In this document: positions 1-8,394 of the stretch, one piece after another
Layout: each line of letters starts with the position of its first letter
How positions within the stretch are numbered: the first letter of the stretch is position 1
DNA from: UBA1672 sp964352375
Lineage (GTDB): Bacteria > Pseudomonadota > Alphaproteobacteria > Micavibrionales > Micavibrionaceae
Assembly: GCA_964352375.1 (NCBI GenBank)
Contig: CAYGSA010000009.1
Location: 1-36,321, forward strand
Length of the DNA: 36,321 nt
Direction of reading: 5' to 3'
Position numbers and translations under genes: made by a program
The notes under the pieces: generated by a model
Database searches by the model: none
Seen by the model: the letters and a program-made list of their open reading frames with translations, nothing else
What the model was told of the DNA's origin: nothing

Positions 1-55
1 CGGAATTTGAGACTAAGCAGCTTGCACCGCGAAAAAAAATGCTAAAGCGCTTATC
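1..55 (+). promoter_or_regulatory. SAM-II (SAM-alpha) riboswitch, 5' end cut by window edge
   Basis: The conserved SAM-II elements appear in order: AUUUGA at 5-10, UUGCA at 22-26, an A-rich linker at 32-39 and GCUAAA at 41-46. Stem P1 is visible as CGG 1-3 pairing with CCG 27-29; its outer pairs would lie before the window. The pseudoknot that defines the class is present: UAAGC 14-18 is complementary to GCUUA 49-53. SAM-II RNAs are known mainly from Alphaproteobacteria, where they repress methionine and SAM biosynthesis genes when SAM is abundant. Location just ahead of metE fits that role. The start codon is about 110 nt downstream, further than in the compact SAM-II leaders that mask the ribosome site directly, so the switching mechanism is not clear. 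Confidence 0.85.
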
Positions 56-117
56 GATAGAGACTATAGTCAAAATGACTGAAGATTCCCTCTCATGAGC
101 CATTAATTTTAACAAAG

Positions 118-141
118 CTGCCGCCAAACCAAATGCGGTAG
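118..141 (+). promoter_or_regulatory. Leader hairpin between riboswitch and metE ribosome site
   Basis: CTGCCGC at 118-124 pairs with GCGGTAG at 135-141 over seven base pairs including one G-U, with a 10-nt loop. It ends ten nucleotides before the metE Shine-Dalgarno AAGGA (151-155). No T run follows, so it is not an evident terminator. It may be part of the riboswitch expression platform, but that is inference. Confidence 0.4.
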
Positions 142-163
142 TCAATTATTAAGGACGAAAAAC

Positions 164-2497
164 ATGGTATCAGCAACAAATTTAGGATTTCCACGCATCG
201 GTGACATGCGCCAACTCAAAAAAGCGGTTGAGGCTTACTGGAAAGGTCAGTCAACACAAGACGATCTGCTCAATACTGGTAAAGAGTTACGCGCGCATAA
301 CTGGAAGCTCCAAAAAAAAGCTGGTATGAACCATATTCCTTCAAACGACTTCTCATTCTATGACCAAGTCCTCGACATGATCACAACGCTGGGCCTGATT
401 CCGGAGCGTTACAACTGGGACGGTCAAAATATCGATATTGATACATATTTCGCTATGGCGCGCGGCCGCCAGCAAGGTGACATCGACGTAACCGCAATGG
501 AAATGACAAAATGGTATGACACGAACTATCACTACATCGTGCCTGAATTCGAAAAAGGCCAAGAGCCAAAACTTTCAAACACAAAAATTTTCGACCAATA
601 CCAAGAAGCAAAAGATCTGGGCATCGAAACCCGCCCTGTTCTTGTTGGCCCCGCCAGCTTCGTGTTCCTCGGCAAAGCACAATATGAAGGCTTCAGCCAT
701 GAAGAAACAGTGAAACAGCTTGTCCCTGTCTATAACGAAATCCTCGCCAAACTGGCCGCGCAAGGTGCTGAGTGGGTTCAAATCGACGAGCCAGTCTTCT
801 GTCTCGATCTTTGCCCAATCGGTCAAGGCGTTGTGAAGGCGGCCTATGATGCACTTGAAAAACCTGAGGGTTTGAAAATCATCGTAACATCATACTTCGA
901 CACACTCCGAGCAAATGCAGACCAGTTCTTTGGCTTGCCGGTGGATGCACTGCATATCGACCTATGCCGCGGCCCGAACCAAGCAAACACGGCTGCAAAT
1001 GATGCAGAAAAAGCGCTCGACGAAGCCCTCGCAAAAGTTGGCGATAAAACGCTTTCTGTTGGGATCGTTGATGGTCGTAACATTTGGAAAAACGACCTCG
1101 CAAAATCCCTCAGCTTCGTTGAAAAGGCAGTCGAAAAACTCGGCGCGGACAAAGTCTTCGTCGCCGGTTCATCGTCATTGCTCCACACACCTGTTGATCT
1201 CAAAAGCGAAACCCAGCTCGATGAAAAAATCAAAAGCTGGATGGCATACGCCACGCAAAAGCTGGACGAAATCGCCACAATAACAAAAGGCGCTAATGAA
1301 GGCCGTGATGCGATTGCATCTGAAATCGCTGCATCTGACGCTGTTCAGGAAGATCGCCGCACATCAAAACGTATCCATGACGATGCTGTGAAAAATCGTG
1401 TTGCGAACATCACTGAGGAGATCACAAATCGTAAGTCTCCGTTCTCAACACGTCAAAAAGTGCAGCACGCTGCTCTAAACCTACCGCTTTACCCGACAAC
1501 AACAATTGGCTCGTTCCCACAAACGCAGGAAATCCGTAAGGCACGTTCTGCGTTCAAAAAAGGCGAGCTTGATCAGGCGGCATACAAAGACGCAATGGAA
1601 GCGGAAATCCGCTCGGTTGTTGAATTCCAGCATGATGCGGACATCGACATCCTTGTTCACGGAGAGCCGGAGCGGAACGACATGGTTGAGTATTTCGGAG
1701 AGCAGCTCTCTGGCTTCGCATTCTCAAAATTCGGTTGGGTACAATCTTACGGCTCACGTTGTGTGAAACCGCCAATCATTTACGGTGATGTGTCTCGCCC
1801 AACGCCAATGACAGTTGAATGGTCAAAATACGCGCAAGAGCAAACGGATAAGATTATGAAGGGCATGCTTACTGGCCCAATCACAATTCTTCAGTGGTCT
1901 TTCGTTCGTGATGATCAGCCACGTTCAGTGACATCAAAGCAAATTGCGTTTGCAATTCGTGACGAAGTTGCTGACCTTGAGGCCGCTGGCATCAAAATGA
2001 TCCAAATCGACGAAGCCGCATTCCGTGAAGGCCTTCCGCTCCGTAAAGATGACTGGAAAGCTTACCTGAACAACGCCGTTGAAGATTTCCGCATCTCATC
2101 ATGTTGCGTGGACGATGCAACGCAGATCCACACGCATATGTGTTACTCTGAATTCAACGACGTGATTGATGATATTGGTGCAATGGATGCAGATGTGATT
2201 TCTATTGAGTGTTCACGCTCTCAAATGGAACTCCTTGAGGCTTTTGTTGAATATAAATACCCGAACGAAATCGGACCGGGCGTCTATGACATCCACTCGC
2301 CGCGCGTTCCTAGCAAGCAGGAAATGGTCGAGCTTCTTGAAAAAGCTAAGCTGAACCTTGACGAACGTCAAATCTGGGTGAACCCGGATTGCGGTCTGAA
2401 GACTCGCGGTTGGCCAGAAGTGAAAGACGCACTGCACAACATGGTAGACGCCGCCAAAGAAATGCGCGCCAAATCAAAGGCAAGCGCAGCAGCGTAA
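164..2497 (+). CDS. metE: Cobalamin-independent methionine synthase
   Basis: MetE transfers the methyl group of 5-methyltetrahydropteroyl-triglutamate to homocysteine in the cytoplasm, the last step of methionine synthesis without vitamin B12. The 777-residue product has the usual full length and opens with the family signature LGFPRIG. The zinc and homocysteine ligands are all present as H658, C660 (HTHMC), E682 (ISIECS) and C743 (NPDCG), with the same spacing (2, 22, 61) as the four ligands of the E. coli enzyme. The ATG at 164 follows AAGGA at 151-155. The upstream SAM-II riboswitch predicts repression when SAM is plentiful, and a strong terminator follows, so the gene is probably monocistronic. 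The identification is secure. Confidence 0.97.
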   Translation: MVSATNLGFPRIGDMRQLKKAVEAYWKGQSTQDDLLNTGKELRAHNWKLQKKAGMNHIPSNDFSFYDQVLDMITTLGLIPERYNWDGQNIDIDTYFAMARGRQQGDIDVTAMEMTKWYDTNYHYIVPEFEKGQEPKLSNTKIFDQYQEAKDLGIETRPVLVGPASFVFLGKAQYEGFSHEETVKQLVPVYNEILAKLAAQGAEWVQIDEPVFCLDLCPIGQGVVKAAYDALEKPEGLKIIVTSYFDTLRANADQFFGLPVDALHIDLCRGPNQANTAANDAEKALDEALAKVGDKTLSVGIVDGRNIWKNDLAKSLSFVEKAVEKLGADKVFVAGSSSLLHTPVDLKSETQLDEKIKSWMAYATQKLDEIATITKGANEGRDAIASEIAASDAVQEDRRTSKRIHDDAVKNRVANITEEITNRKSPFSTRQKVQHAALNLPLYPTTTIGSFPQTQEIRKARSAFKKGELDQAAYKDAMEAEIRSVVEFQHDADIDILVHGEPERNDMVEYFGEQLSGFAFSKFGWVQSYGSRCVKPPIIYGDVSRPTPMTVEWSKYAQEQTDKIMKGMLTGPITILQWSFVRDDQPRSVTSKQIAFAIRDEVADLEAAGIKMIQIDEAAFREGLPLRKDDWKAYLNNAVEDFRISSCCVDDATQIHTHMCYSEFNDVIDDIGAMDADVISIECSRSQMELLEAFVEYKYPNEIGPGVYDIHSPRVPSKQEMVELLEKAKLNLDERQIWVNPDCGLKTRGWPEVKDALHNMVDAAKEMRAKSKASAAA

Positions 2498-2517
2498 GCA
2501 GCCAATATAAATCTCAA

Positions 2518-2553
2518 AAGCCTGTCTTCATAACGAAGGCAGGCTTCTATTTT
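2518..2553 (+). terminator. Rho-independent terminator of metE
   Basis: A 12-bp stem (AAGCCTGTCTTC at 2518-2529 with GAAGGCAGGCTT at 2535-2546, one G-U) closes a five-base ATAAC loop and is followed by a T-rich tract (CTATTTT). It lies 20 bp after the metE stop. Confidence 0.85.
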
Positions 2554-2611
2554 GACAAATCAAAAACAGAGCGTTAATCTCTCGCAAATTATTTAAGTAA
2601 GGGTGATAAAA

Positions 2612-3022
2612 ATGGACGGAACAAATGTCGATATAGAGAGCGGTTTAGAAAAAAGCATGCTAGAAACCGTAAATTGGCAAAACCCATATCTTAACGAAGA
2701 AACAGTAACGCTTGTGGCGCGAAGTAAAGCCGTTCATGGCAGCCATCCAAGCACCGCAAATTACTTCTATGCCGAAACACAAGAAATCACGGCGGCGCTT
2801 GGCATAGGCTTTAATCCAGAAAATCCAATCCCTGCGCGAAACGCACTGGTCGAAGAGCTTGGCTCCTACGATGTAATGTTTTCAGACATGCCGCAAGAAG
2901 ATGGCACCGCAACGCCAATCATGTACGCAAGCATCGAAGCCTTGCATAACATTGGCGTAAGACCGGAAGGCAGCGAAGACCATCTCCCCGCGCCATCAGT
3001 AGAATCTACCTACGAGATCTAA
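2612..3022 (+). CDS. Hypothetical protein, 136 residues
   Basis: Not recognised. The ATG at 2612 is preferred over the in-frame GTG at 2603 because AAGGG (2599-2603) then sits eight bases upstream. The product is acidic and soluble, with no signal peptide or membrane segment. The middle contains a stretch reading VARSKAVHGSHPSTANYFYA and the C-terminus is rich in Pro, Glu and Ser. It stands alone between the metE terminator and a convergent gene; its 3' end overlaps the reconstructed end of the DJ-1-like gene by about 17 bp. Codon use looks like that of its neighbours, so I take it as real, but no function can be given. Confidence 0.65.
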   Translation: MDGTNVDIESGLEKSMLETVNWQNPYLNEETVTLVARSKAVHGSHPSTANYFYAETQEITAALGIGFNPENPIPARNALVEELGSYDVMFSDMPQEDGTATPIMYASIEALHNIGVRPEGSEDHLPAPSVESTYEI

Positions 3023-3769
3023 GATTCTCAATCAACAAATCAACAACTGCTTGCGATGATGGTGGNNNNNNNNNNNNNNNNNNNNNNNNNNNNNNNNNNN
3101 NNNNNNNNNNNNNNNNNNNNNNNNNNNNNNNNNNNNNNNNNNNNNNNNNNNNNNNNNNNNNNNNNTGGCTTTGGCCTGAAAATTATCAACCTTAACAATC
3201 TCCGCGCCAAGCTCTTCAAGCTTCGTTTCAAGCATAAAGGGCATTTCATCACTCAGGCCAACGGCATCTTCTTCGGCATTTGTAAACGCACTGACCTTGC
3301 GTCCCTTTAAAATAGAGTCGCCATTCTCATCCGTTACACCGACAAAAACCGCAGGGCCATGACAAACCGCCGCAACAGGCTTATCAGCCGCCAGAGTGCG
3401 CGTGATAATCTCCGCCAGTTTCGGGTTATTCGGGTAATCAAACATTGTCCCATGCCCGCCTGGAAAAAACACTGCAGCATACTTTGAAGTATCAACATCT
3501 TCAGCTGATTGTGTGCCTTTAATTTTGGCCTGAAGCGCATCATCGCTCTTATAACGCACAACGCTTTCAGGGTGCTTATCCCCCGCAAGGCTGCGCGGGT
3601 CAATCGGCACATCGCCGCCAGAAACAGTGCGTATCTCCACCTCATATCCTGCATCTTTCAGCGCGTAATAAGGCGTTGTTAATTCCTCCAACCAAACACC
3701 CGTCGGCTCATTGGTCGTACCCATAACAGAATGTGATGTAACAATAAAAAGTATGATTAAAGATTTCAT
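3006..3769 (-). CDS. DJ-1/PfpI-family (Hsp31-like) protein, interrupted by an assembly gap
   Basis: This is a class I glutamine-amidotransferase-like protein of the DJ-1/PfpI superfamily, whose members act as glyoxalases, deglycases, chaperones or proteases; which applies here cannot be told. Visible are the first beta strand (SLIILFIVTSHS), an EELTTPYYALKDAGYEV segment, the FFPGGHG loop and the nucleophile elbow AVCHGPA with its reactive cysteine. A 100-N gap (3066-3165) removes part of the C-terminus. Reading straight through the Ns gives a nonsense tail. Past the gap, the frame reading PSSQAVVDLLIEN matches the usual family ending after the GQNP motif and stops at TAG 3006-3008, so I set the end there. 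True gap length must then be 2 modulo 3. The gene starts inside the rsmB-like stop region (4-bp overlap), suggesting cotranscription. Confidence 0.8.
3066..3165. other. Assembly gap (100 N)
   Basis: Exactly 100 Ns, the usual placeholder for a gap of unknown size. It falls in the 3' part of the DJ-1-like gene. By comparison with relatives I infer that roughly 15-25 codons are missing, so the true gap is probably shorter than 100 bp. Confidence 0.95.
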
Positions 3770-5061
3770 GTGGTCGTTTCCTTTCTATGAAGTACAGCAG
3801 TAAAAAATCCGTCTGTGCCGTGGCGGTGCGGACTAAGGCGCATATATGGCGATCCTAGGCCAAGCGTCTCATCCAGCGCCAGCAGTTCAAAATCCTCATG
3901 CGTTTTTAAAAACGCTTCAACCTGATCTTCATTCTCGCGTGCGAACAACGAACATGTCGCATAAACCAATCGGCCGCCGGGTTTAACAGTGCGAGAGGCC
4001 TTATCCAAAATTTCCGCCTGCACAGGCAGTAATTCATCCAAAGATGGCCCATAAGTCTGCCAGCGCGTATCAGGGTTACGTCGCCACGTCCCAGAGCCAC
4101 TGCACGGCGCGTCCACTAAAACCAGATCAAACTTTCCCTTTTGGCGCTTAATCCATTTACGTTGCTTTTCATCCTCAAGGCTGCGCACTTCAACAATATC
4201 GGCAATGCCTGCCTTCTTGTAACGCTTGCGACCATTCTCCAGTCTGCGGGTGTTATTATCCGCCGCTACAATGCGCCCCTTGCGCTCCATCGCCGCAGCC
4301 AGCGCGAGCGTTTTTCCGCCTCCACCCGCGCAATAATCCAAAACCTGCATACCGGGCTTCGCCGCGCACACCCATGCGATCAATTGCGAGCCTTCATCCT
4401 GAATATCAACCCAGCCCTTCGTCAAAGCCTTGGTCTTAGACAAATGCACTTTCTCCACGCAGCGCAAAGTCCATGGGCAAAGTTGCCCATCCACAACCTC
4501 AACGCCGTCTTTCTTAAGCGAACCAACAACCTTTTCCTTATCGGCCGTAAACATATTCACGCGCAAATCCAACGTCGCAGGTTCTAACATCGCGGCCATC
4601 TCAGCCTCAAAATCATCCCCATAAAGCGCGCGTAATTCCTCTTCATACTCAGGCGGGCATTCGACGCGCACGGCCTCAGGCATATCGGTGCGGTTCAACG
4701 GTTGCCCCTCAACTTTTCCAAGCAAGTCTCGCTCCGCATCACTCAGTTCCTCCGGCGCATACTGCGTCCCATCAAATAAATCAGTTAGGCGTTTTTCATT
4801 GGCATCTTCCGCGCTCGCGAGCCATACAATCATGCGGTTTCGCGCAGTGTCCTCGGCCTTAAGATGCTCCAGCCACCAGCCAAGCCGCGCCTGCGCCCGC
4901 GTCATATCATAAATACGCTCCGCAATCGCAGCTCTGTCTTTCGAGCCAATATAACGCCGCACACGCATATAATCGCCAATGCGTTTATCAAGGGGAACGC
5001 GAGCATTATGCTCAGAGTCTAAAATTTCAAGGCAAGCTTGTATTCGGGATGCAGGTTTCAT
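3766..5061 (-). CDS. rsmB: RsmB/NOP-family RNA cytosine-C5 methyltransferase
   Basis: This is a SAM-dependent m5C RNA methyltransferase of the RsmB/Nop2/Sun family, which modifies 16S rRNA C967 in E. coli. The 431-residue product has an N-terminal NusB-like helical part (about 1-130) and a C-terminal Rossmann methyltransferase domain. SAM motif I is VLDYCAGGGGKT near 240-251. The two family cysteines are C320 in DAPCSGSGTWRRNPD (release) and C370 in ATCSL (nucleophile). The gene sits between the TauE-like gene (28 bp upstream) and the DJ-1-like gene (4-bp overlap) on the minus strand. The family is certain. The precise rRNA target is inferred, since NOP-family paralogues share these motifs. 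Confidence 0.88.
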   Translation of the reverse strand: MKPASRIQACLEILDSEHNARVPLDKRIGDYMRVRRYIGSKDRAAIAERIYDMTRAQARLGWWLEHLKAEDTARNRMIVWLASAEDANEKRLTDLFDGTQYAPEELSDAERDLLGKVEGQPLNRTDMPEAVRVECPPEYEEELRALYGDDFEAEMAAMLEPATLDLRVNMFTADKEKVVGSLKKDGVEVVDGQLCPWTLRCVEKVHLSKTKALTKGWVDIQDEGSQLIAWVCAAKPGMQVLDYCAGGGGKTLALAAAMERKGRIVAADNNTRRLENGRKRYKKAGIADIVEVRSLEDEKQRKWIKRQKGKFDLVLVDAPCSGSGTWRRNPDTRWQTYGPSLDELLPVQAEILDKASRTVKPGGRLVYATCSLFARENEDQVEAFLKTHEDFELLALDETLGLGSPYMRLSPHRHGTDGFFTAVLHRKETTT

Positions 5062-5089
5062 GGCTGCTACCTTTACAGCAAAACAAACG

Positions 5090-5809
5090 CTAAAGCACTA
5101 TTTTTCCGATTAATAGCACCGCGGCAAGCGCGAGCAAGACTTCTACGGCAAGAAAAAAGTGTTTTTGCGGTACTTTATCATGAAATTTCTGTCCTAAATA
5201 AAGCGCAATGAGAAATGCTGGGAAGCTGTAAAGGCTGTACATAAATAAATCCCAACTCAAAAGTCCTGTACTCACCGTACCGATGGCACGTGGAATATTC
5301 GACGCCATAAGGATGGCGATAATGCTGGCACGAAATGCGCGTGCCTCAGGCGTTTGCTCTTTCAGGTACAGAATAAACGCAGGCGCACCGCTGCCCATCA
5401 TGGTATTCAAAAGGCCGCCCAGAAATCCTGCCAAATGCACTTCACCCCATTTAATAAGCAATTTAAGCGGGTCAAAGCGCGTATATTTGCGTGCAAGATG
5501 CAGAATGATATATCCCGCCAAAATTCCGCGCATCACATCACTAGGTAAAATATTGAGCAGCATAATCCCAAGAACCGCGCCAACAACCATTGACGGCACC
5601 ATTTTAAAAATAGCCGGCCAGTGAATGTCTCGGTACGTTTTGAAAATCAGCAAACCCATCGAAAATTGATAGACCATGACCATGGAAACCACGTCTTGCA
5701 CAGGCATAAAAATACTGAGCAACGGGATAGCAATAAGCCCCCCGCCAAACCCCAAAAGACTATGTGTAAAAAAGGAAAAACTGATAATTAAAATGAACAA
5801 AATAAGCAT
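5090..5809 (-). CDS. TauE/SafE (TSUP) family membrane permease
   Basis: The 239-residue protein is almost entirely hydrophobic, with about seven or eight membrane segments. It has the family's two related halves: LLGFGGGLIAIPLLS near the N-terminus and GFLGGLLNTMMGSGAPAFILY near the middle. TSUP proteins export sulfite, sulfoacetate or related organosulfur anions through the inner membrane, but substrates vary widely and none can be assigned here. It lies between guaB (62 bp upstream) and the rsmB-like gene (28 bp downstream) on the same strand. No clear Shine-Dalgarno precedes the ATG. Confidence 0.88.
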   Translation of the reverse strand: MLILFILIISFSFFTHSLLGFGGGLIAIPLLSIFMPVQDVVSMVMVYQFSMGLLIFKTYRDIHWPAIFKMVPSMVVGAVLGIMLLNILPSDVMRGILAGYIILHLARKYTRFDPLKLLIKWGEVHLAGFLGGLLNTMMGSGAPAFILYLKEQTPEARAFRASIIAILMASNIPRAIGTVSTGLLSWDLFMYSLYSFPAFLIALYLGQKFHDKVPQKHFFLAVEVLLALAAVLLIGKIVL

Positions 5810-5871
5810 AGAGTTATTCTAGCTATGCTGCACTGCAAAAACAAGAGTAAATATTTGATATTTATAAGTTT

Positions 5872-7356
5872 TTAGCTCTCAGTACGATAATTAGGCGCTT
5901 CGCGTGTAATCGTCACATCATGCACGTGTGATTCCTTAAATCCCGCGCCCGTCATGCGAATAAATTCGGCTTTTTCACGCATTTCAGAAATAGTTGCAGA
6001 GCCCGTATAGCCCATAGAGGCACGTAAACCGCCAACCATCTGGTGCACAACATTCCCAATTGGCCCTTTATAGGGCACGCGTCCCTCAATGCCTTCTGGC
6101 ACAAGCTTGTTGGTGTGGTTTACATTGCCTTGGAAATAACGATCCGCGGAGCCTTTAACCATAGCACCAACTGATCCCATTCCGCGATAAGACTTATAAG
6201 AACGCCCTTGGTAAAGAATAACCTCACCTGGCGCTTCGTCTGTGCCGGCAAATACGCCGCCCATCATGGCCGCACTTGCCCCCGCCGCTATAGCTTTTGC
6301 AAAATCACCAGAATACTTAATGCCACCATCTGCTATCACAGGAATACCTTTTTTCTCGCATGCCGCAACTGTATCCATAATTGCAGTAAGCTGAGGCACA
6401 CCAACGCCCGCTACAACGCGCGTTGTACAAATTGATCCCGGGCCAATGCCAACCTTAATGGCATTCGCGCCCACCGCAATAAGCGCGATCGCCGCATCCG
6501 CCGTAGCAACATTCCCCGCCATAATTTGTAAATCTGGGTTATCGGCGCGAATCTGCGCAACCGTGTCAAGCACAGCGCGTGAATGCCCATGCGCAGTATC
6601 AACAACAACAATATCAAGCCCAGCCTCCGCCAAAGCGCTCGCGCGTTGCACGCCATTAACATCGCCTGTCCCAACAGCCGCCCCCGCGCGCAGGCGGTCA
6701 TCTGAATCTTTTGTCGCATTCGGAAACAATTTAGATTTTTGAATATCCTTAACGGTCATCAAACCAATACATGCGCCAGCGTTGTCAACAAGAAGCAATT
6801 TTTCAACGCGGTGCTTATGAAGCAAATCTTTCGCATCTGCTTTGGTAATGTCAGATGTGACGGTAATCAGATTATCCTTGGTCATTAAATCTGCAATCGG
6901 CGTATCAGGATGTTCTGCGAAACGCATATCACGGTTCGTCAAAATTCCAACAAGCTTGCCGTTCGTTTCTGTGACAGGGAAACCAGAAATTTTATACTGT
7001 TCCATTAATGCCCACGCATCTTGAAGCGTCGCATCAGGGCGAATAGTAATCGGATCAAGCACCATAGCAGATTCAAAACGCTTAACCTTACGCACCATCT
7101 TGGCTTGATCTTCAATGTCCATATTACGGTGCATAACGCCAATACCACCATTTTGCGCCATGGCAATCGCCATATCAGCTTCAGTGACTGTATCCATCGC
7201 CGCAGAGAGTATAGGGATGTTTAAAGAAATTTCTTGCGTAAGCCGCGTTGAGGTATCCACTTCATTGGGCTGAACTTCGGACGCGCCAGGCACCAAAAGA
7301 ACGTCGTCGAACGTCAGTGCTTCTCTAATTTTTGATGGATCTTGTATACGTACCAT
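5872..7356 (-). CDS. guaB: Inosine-5'-monophosphate dehydrogenase
   Basis: GuaB oxidises IMP to XMP with NAD+, the rate-limiting step of GTP synthesis. The 494-residue protein begins with the family signature ALTFDDVLLVPG, has two CBS domains at about 95-210 inserted in the TIM barrel, and carries the catalytic loop GIGPGSICTT with C310. The flap Arg-Tyr pair is R406-Y407 (SADRYFQG), and the IMP-binding DGGIKYSGD and GMGSVGAM segments are present. AAGG nine bases before the ATG supports this start. A sigma70-like promoter with an overlapping dyad lies upstream. guaA is not adjacent. Confidence 0.97.
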   Translation of the reverse strand: MVRIQDPSKIREALTFDDVLLVPGASEVQPNEVDTSTRLTQEISLNIPILSAAMDTVTEADMAIAMAQNGGIGVMHRNMDIEDQAKMVRKVKRFESAMVLDPITIRPDATLQDAWALMEQYKISGFPVTETNGKLVGILTNRDMRFAEHPDTPIADLMTKDNLITVTSDITKADAKDLLHKHRVEKLLLVDNAGACIGLMTVKDIQKSKLFPNATKDSDDRLRAGAAVGTGDVNGVQRASALAEAGLDIVVVDTAHGHSRAVLDTVAQIRADNPDLQIMAGNVATADAAIALIAVGANAIKVGIGPGSICTTRVVAGVGVPQLTAIMDTVAACEKKGIPVIADGGIKYSGDFAKAIAAGASAAMMGGVFAGTDEAPGEVILYQGRSYKSYRGMGSVGAMVKGSADRYFQGNVNHTNKLVPEGIEGRVPYKGPIGNVVHQMVGGLRASMGYTGSATISEMREKAEFIRMTGAGFKESHVHDVTITREAPNYRTES

Positions 7357-7385
7357 GAGTGCAAACCTTCTTTATTGATTTGCAG

Positions 7386-7418
7386 GCAGTTTATAACTGC
7401 GTTCTTTAAAAAAGTAAA
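7386..7418 (-). promoter_or_regulatory. Putative guaB promoter with overlapping dyad
   Basis: On the minus strand TTTACT (7418-7413) and TATAAA (7395-7390) are separated by 17 bp. This is a plausible sigma70 promoter 35 bp before the guaB start. The -10 box is embedded in a perfect inverted repeat, GCAGTT-TAT-AACTGC (7386-7400), which could be an operator. The assignment rests on sequence only. Confidence 0.5.
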
Positions 7419-7489
7419 GTTAATAAATTCTTATCATTTTTTCCGTAAGATTGGAAAAAGAATAAGAAGTACTATTCAGGTGGAAAAAA

Positions 7490-8053
7490 ATGATTTCAGG
7501 CAAAGGTCTGACCTCGGTCTATATGATGTTCTCTGGTGAGCAATCTTTGCTATCCATGGCGCAGGCAAATTTATTGTCGAACCTTGAACGCATAAACAGA
7601 GTAAGAACACATACATATTTATCCTATAATGGGCAAACAGAATTCGGTGTTAGCCGCAATTTCGGCTCTGAACGGCATTATTGCTGGGATGATACCATGG
7701 TCGATTGCCGAAACGCGCCAACTCTTGTGGGCAGCGATGCGCTGGTAAACATGCAAGAAACGTTACAAGAAAATCCAAAATTCCAAAAATTCAAACAAAT
7801 CCTAGAAGAGCGTATGGGCGGACTTATAGCCATAGAACCTTTCACCAGCGTCCAGCGCGGCGAAGAGAACATGCGCTACAATCTGCGCCGCGGCGGCAAG
7901 ATTGATGATTTCGACATCATCCGCGTTGGCATCAGATCCACAGCCAAAGATGAAGACGCCTTCAAGCGAGGGCTAAAGACGCTGGAAAATGAATGTAATC
8001 CACTCAAAATCAACATTCCATGCCCGCACGCGAAGGTGTTGGAGACGGCTTAA
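7490..8053 (+). CDS. Hypothetical protein, 187 residues
   Basis: Not recognised. The start at 7490 is well supported by AGGTGG at 7478-7483. The product is soluble, without signal peptide or membrane helix, and contains scattered cysteines (HYCWDDTMVDC near 65-74; C in ENEC and IPCPH near the end). The segment LVNMQETLQENPKFQKFKQIL looks helical. It is divergent from guaB and convergent with the next small gene, ending 4 bp from it. No operon partner suggests a role. Confidence 0.7.
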   Translation: MISGKGLTSVYMMFSGEQSLLSMAQANLLSNLERINRVRTHTYLSYNGQTEFGVSRNFGSERHYCWDDTMVDCRNAPTLVGSDALVNMQETLQENPKFQKFKQILEERMGGLIAIEPFTSVQRGEENMRYNLRRGGKIDDFDIIRVGIRSTAKDEDAFKRGLKTLENECNPLKINIPCPHAKVLETA

Positions 8054-8057
8054 CGTG

Positions 8058-8318
8058 CTAGACGCCAGCTGGCTTACAAATAGTATTGTTATTCAGCATT
8101 ATACCACCAGAATCGTATAGTTGGTTCCCTACAGCGACATCACCAAGCTTTTGTCCATTGTCTAAAACGAAATCATTGACTTGATTAATCTTCTGTAAAT
8201 CCTTCGGGCTCTGCTCTTGTTCCGTCATGGCTCCCAAGGCTTCCCCAACAACAACCTGCATACCAAAAATAATGCCATCATTTGACATGCTGTCCATTAA
8301 ACTTTCTCTGGAAACCAT
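8058..8318 (-). CDS. Small hypothetical protein, 86 residues
   Basis: Not recognised. A longer reading frame runs back to 8465 but would overlap rlmE and read through a palindromic repeat. The ATG at 8318 is chosen because GGGAG (8330-8326) lies seven bases upstream of it. The 86-residue product has a hydrophobic but probably not membrane-spanning segment (IIFGMQVVVGEALGAM), then a polar Gln/Asn-rich part with a single Cys near the end (NNTICKPAGV). Whether it is expressed is uncertain. Confidence 0.5.
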   Translation of the reverse strand: MVSRESLMDSMSNDGIIFGMQVVVGEALGAMTEQEQSPKDLQKINQVNDFVLDNGQKLGDVAVGNQLYDSGGIMLNNNTICKPAGV

Positions 8319-8360
8319 TTCCGATCTCCCATCAACGCCGACGTGGCAATCTATATTTCT

Positions 8361-8388
8361 GGATTGCTTCGCGAGCGCTCGCAATGAG
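8361..8388. repeat. Short intergenic palindromic repeat
   Basis: The sequence contains the perfect 12-bp palindrome GCGAGCGCTCGC (8371-8382), flanked by ATTGC (8363-8367) and GCAAT (8381-8385). It lies in the narrow gap between the rlmE stop (8395) and the small gene ending at 8058. The form GATTGCTTCGC...GCAATGA resembles short dispersed repeats that I recall from other alphaproteobacterial genomes. It may also serve as the 3' stem-loop of the rlmE transcript. Only one copy is in this window. Confidence 0.45.
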
Positions 8389-8394
8389 GCGATT

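Noticed and set aside
844..1278. Minus-strand frame of 144 codons inside metE
   Set aside because: It is a shadow of the certain metE coding frame, with low-complexity Ser-rich translation.
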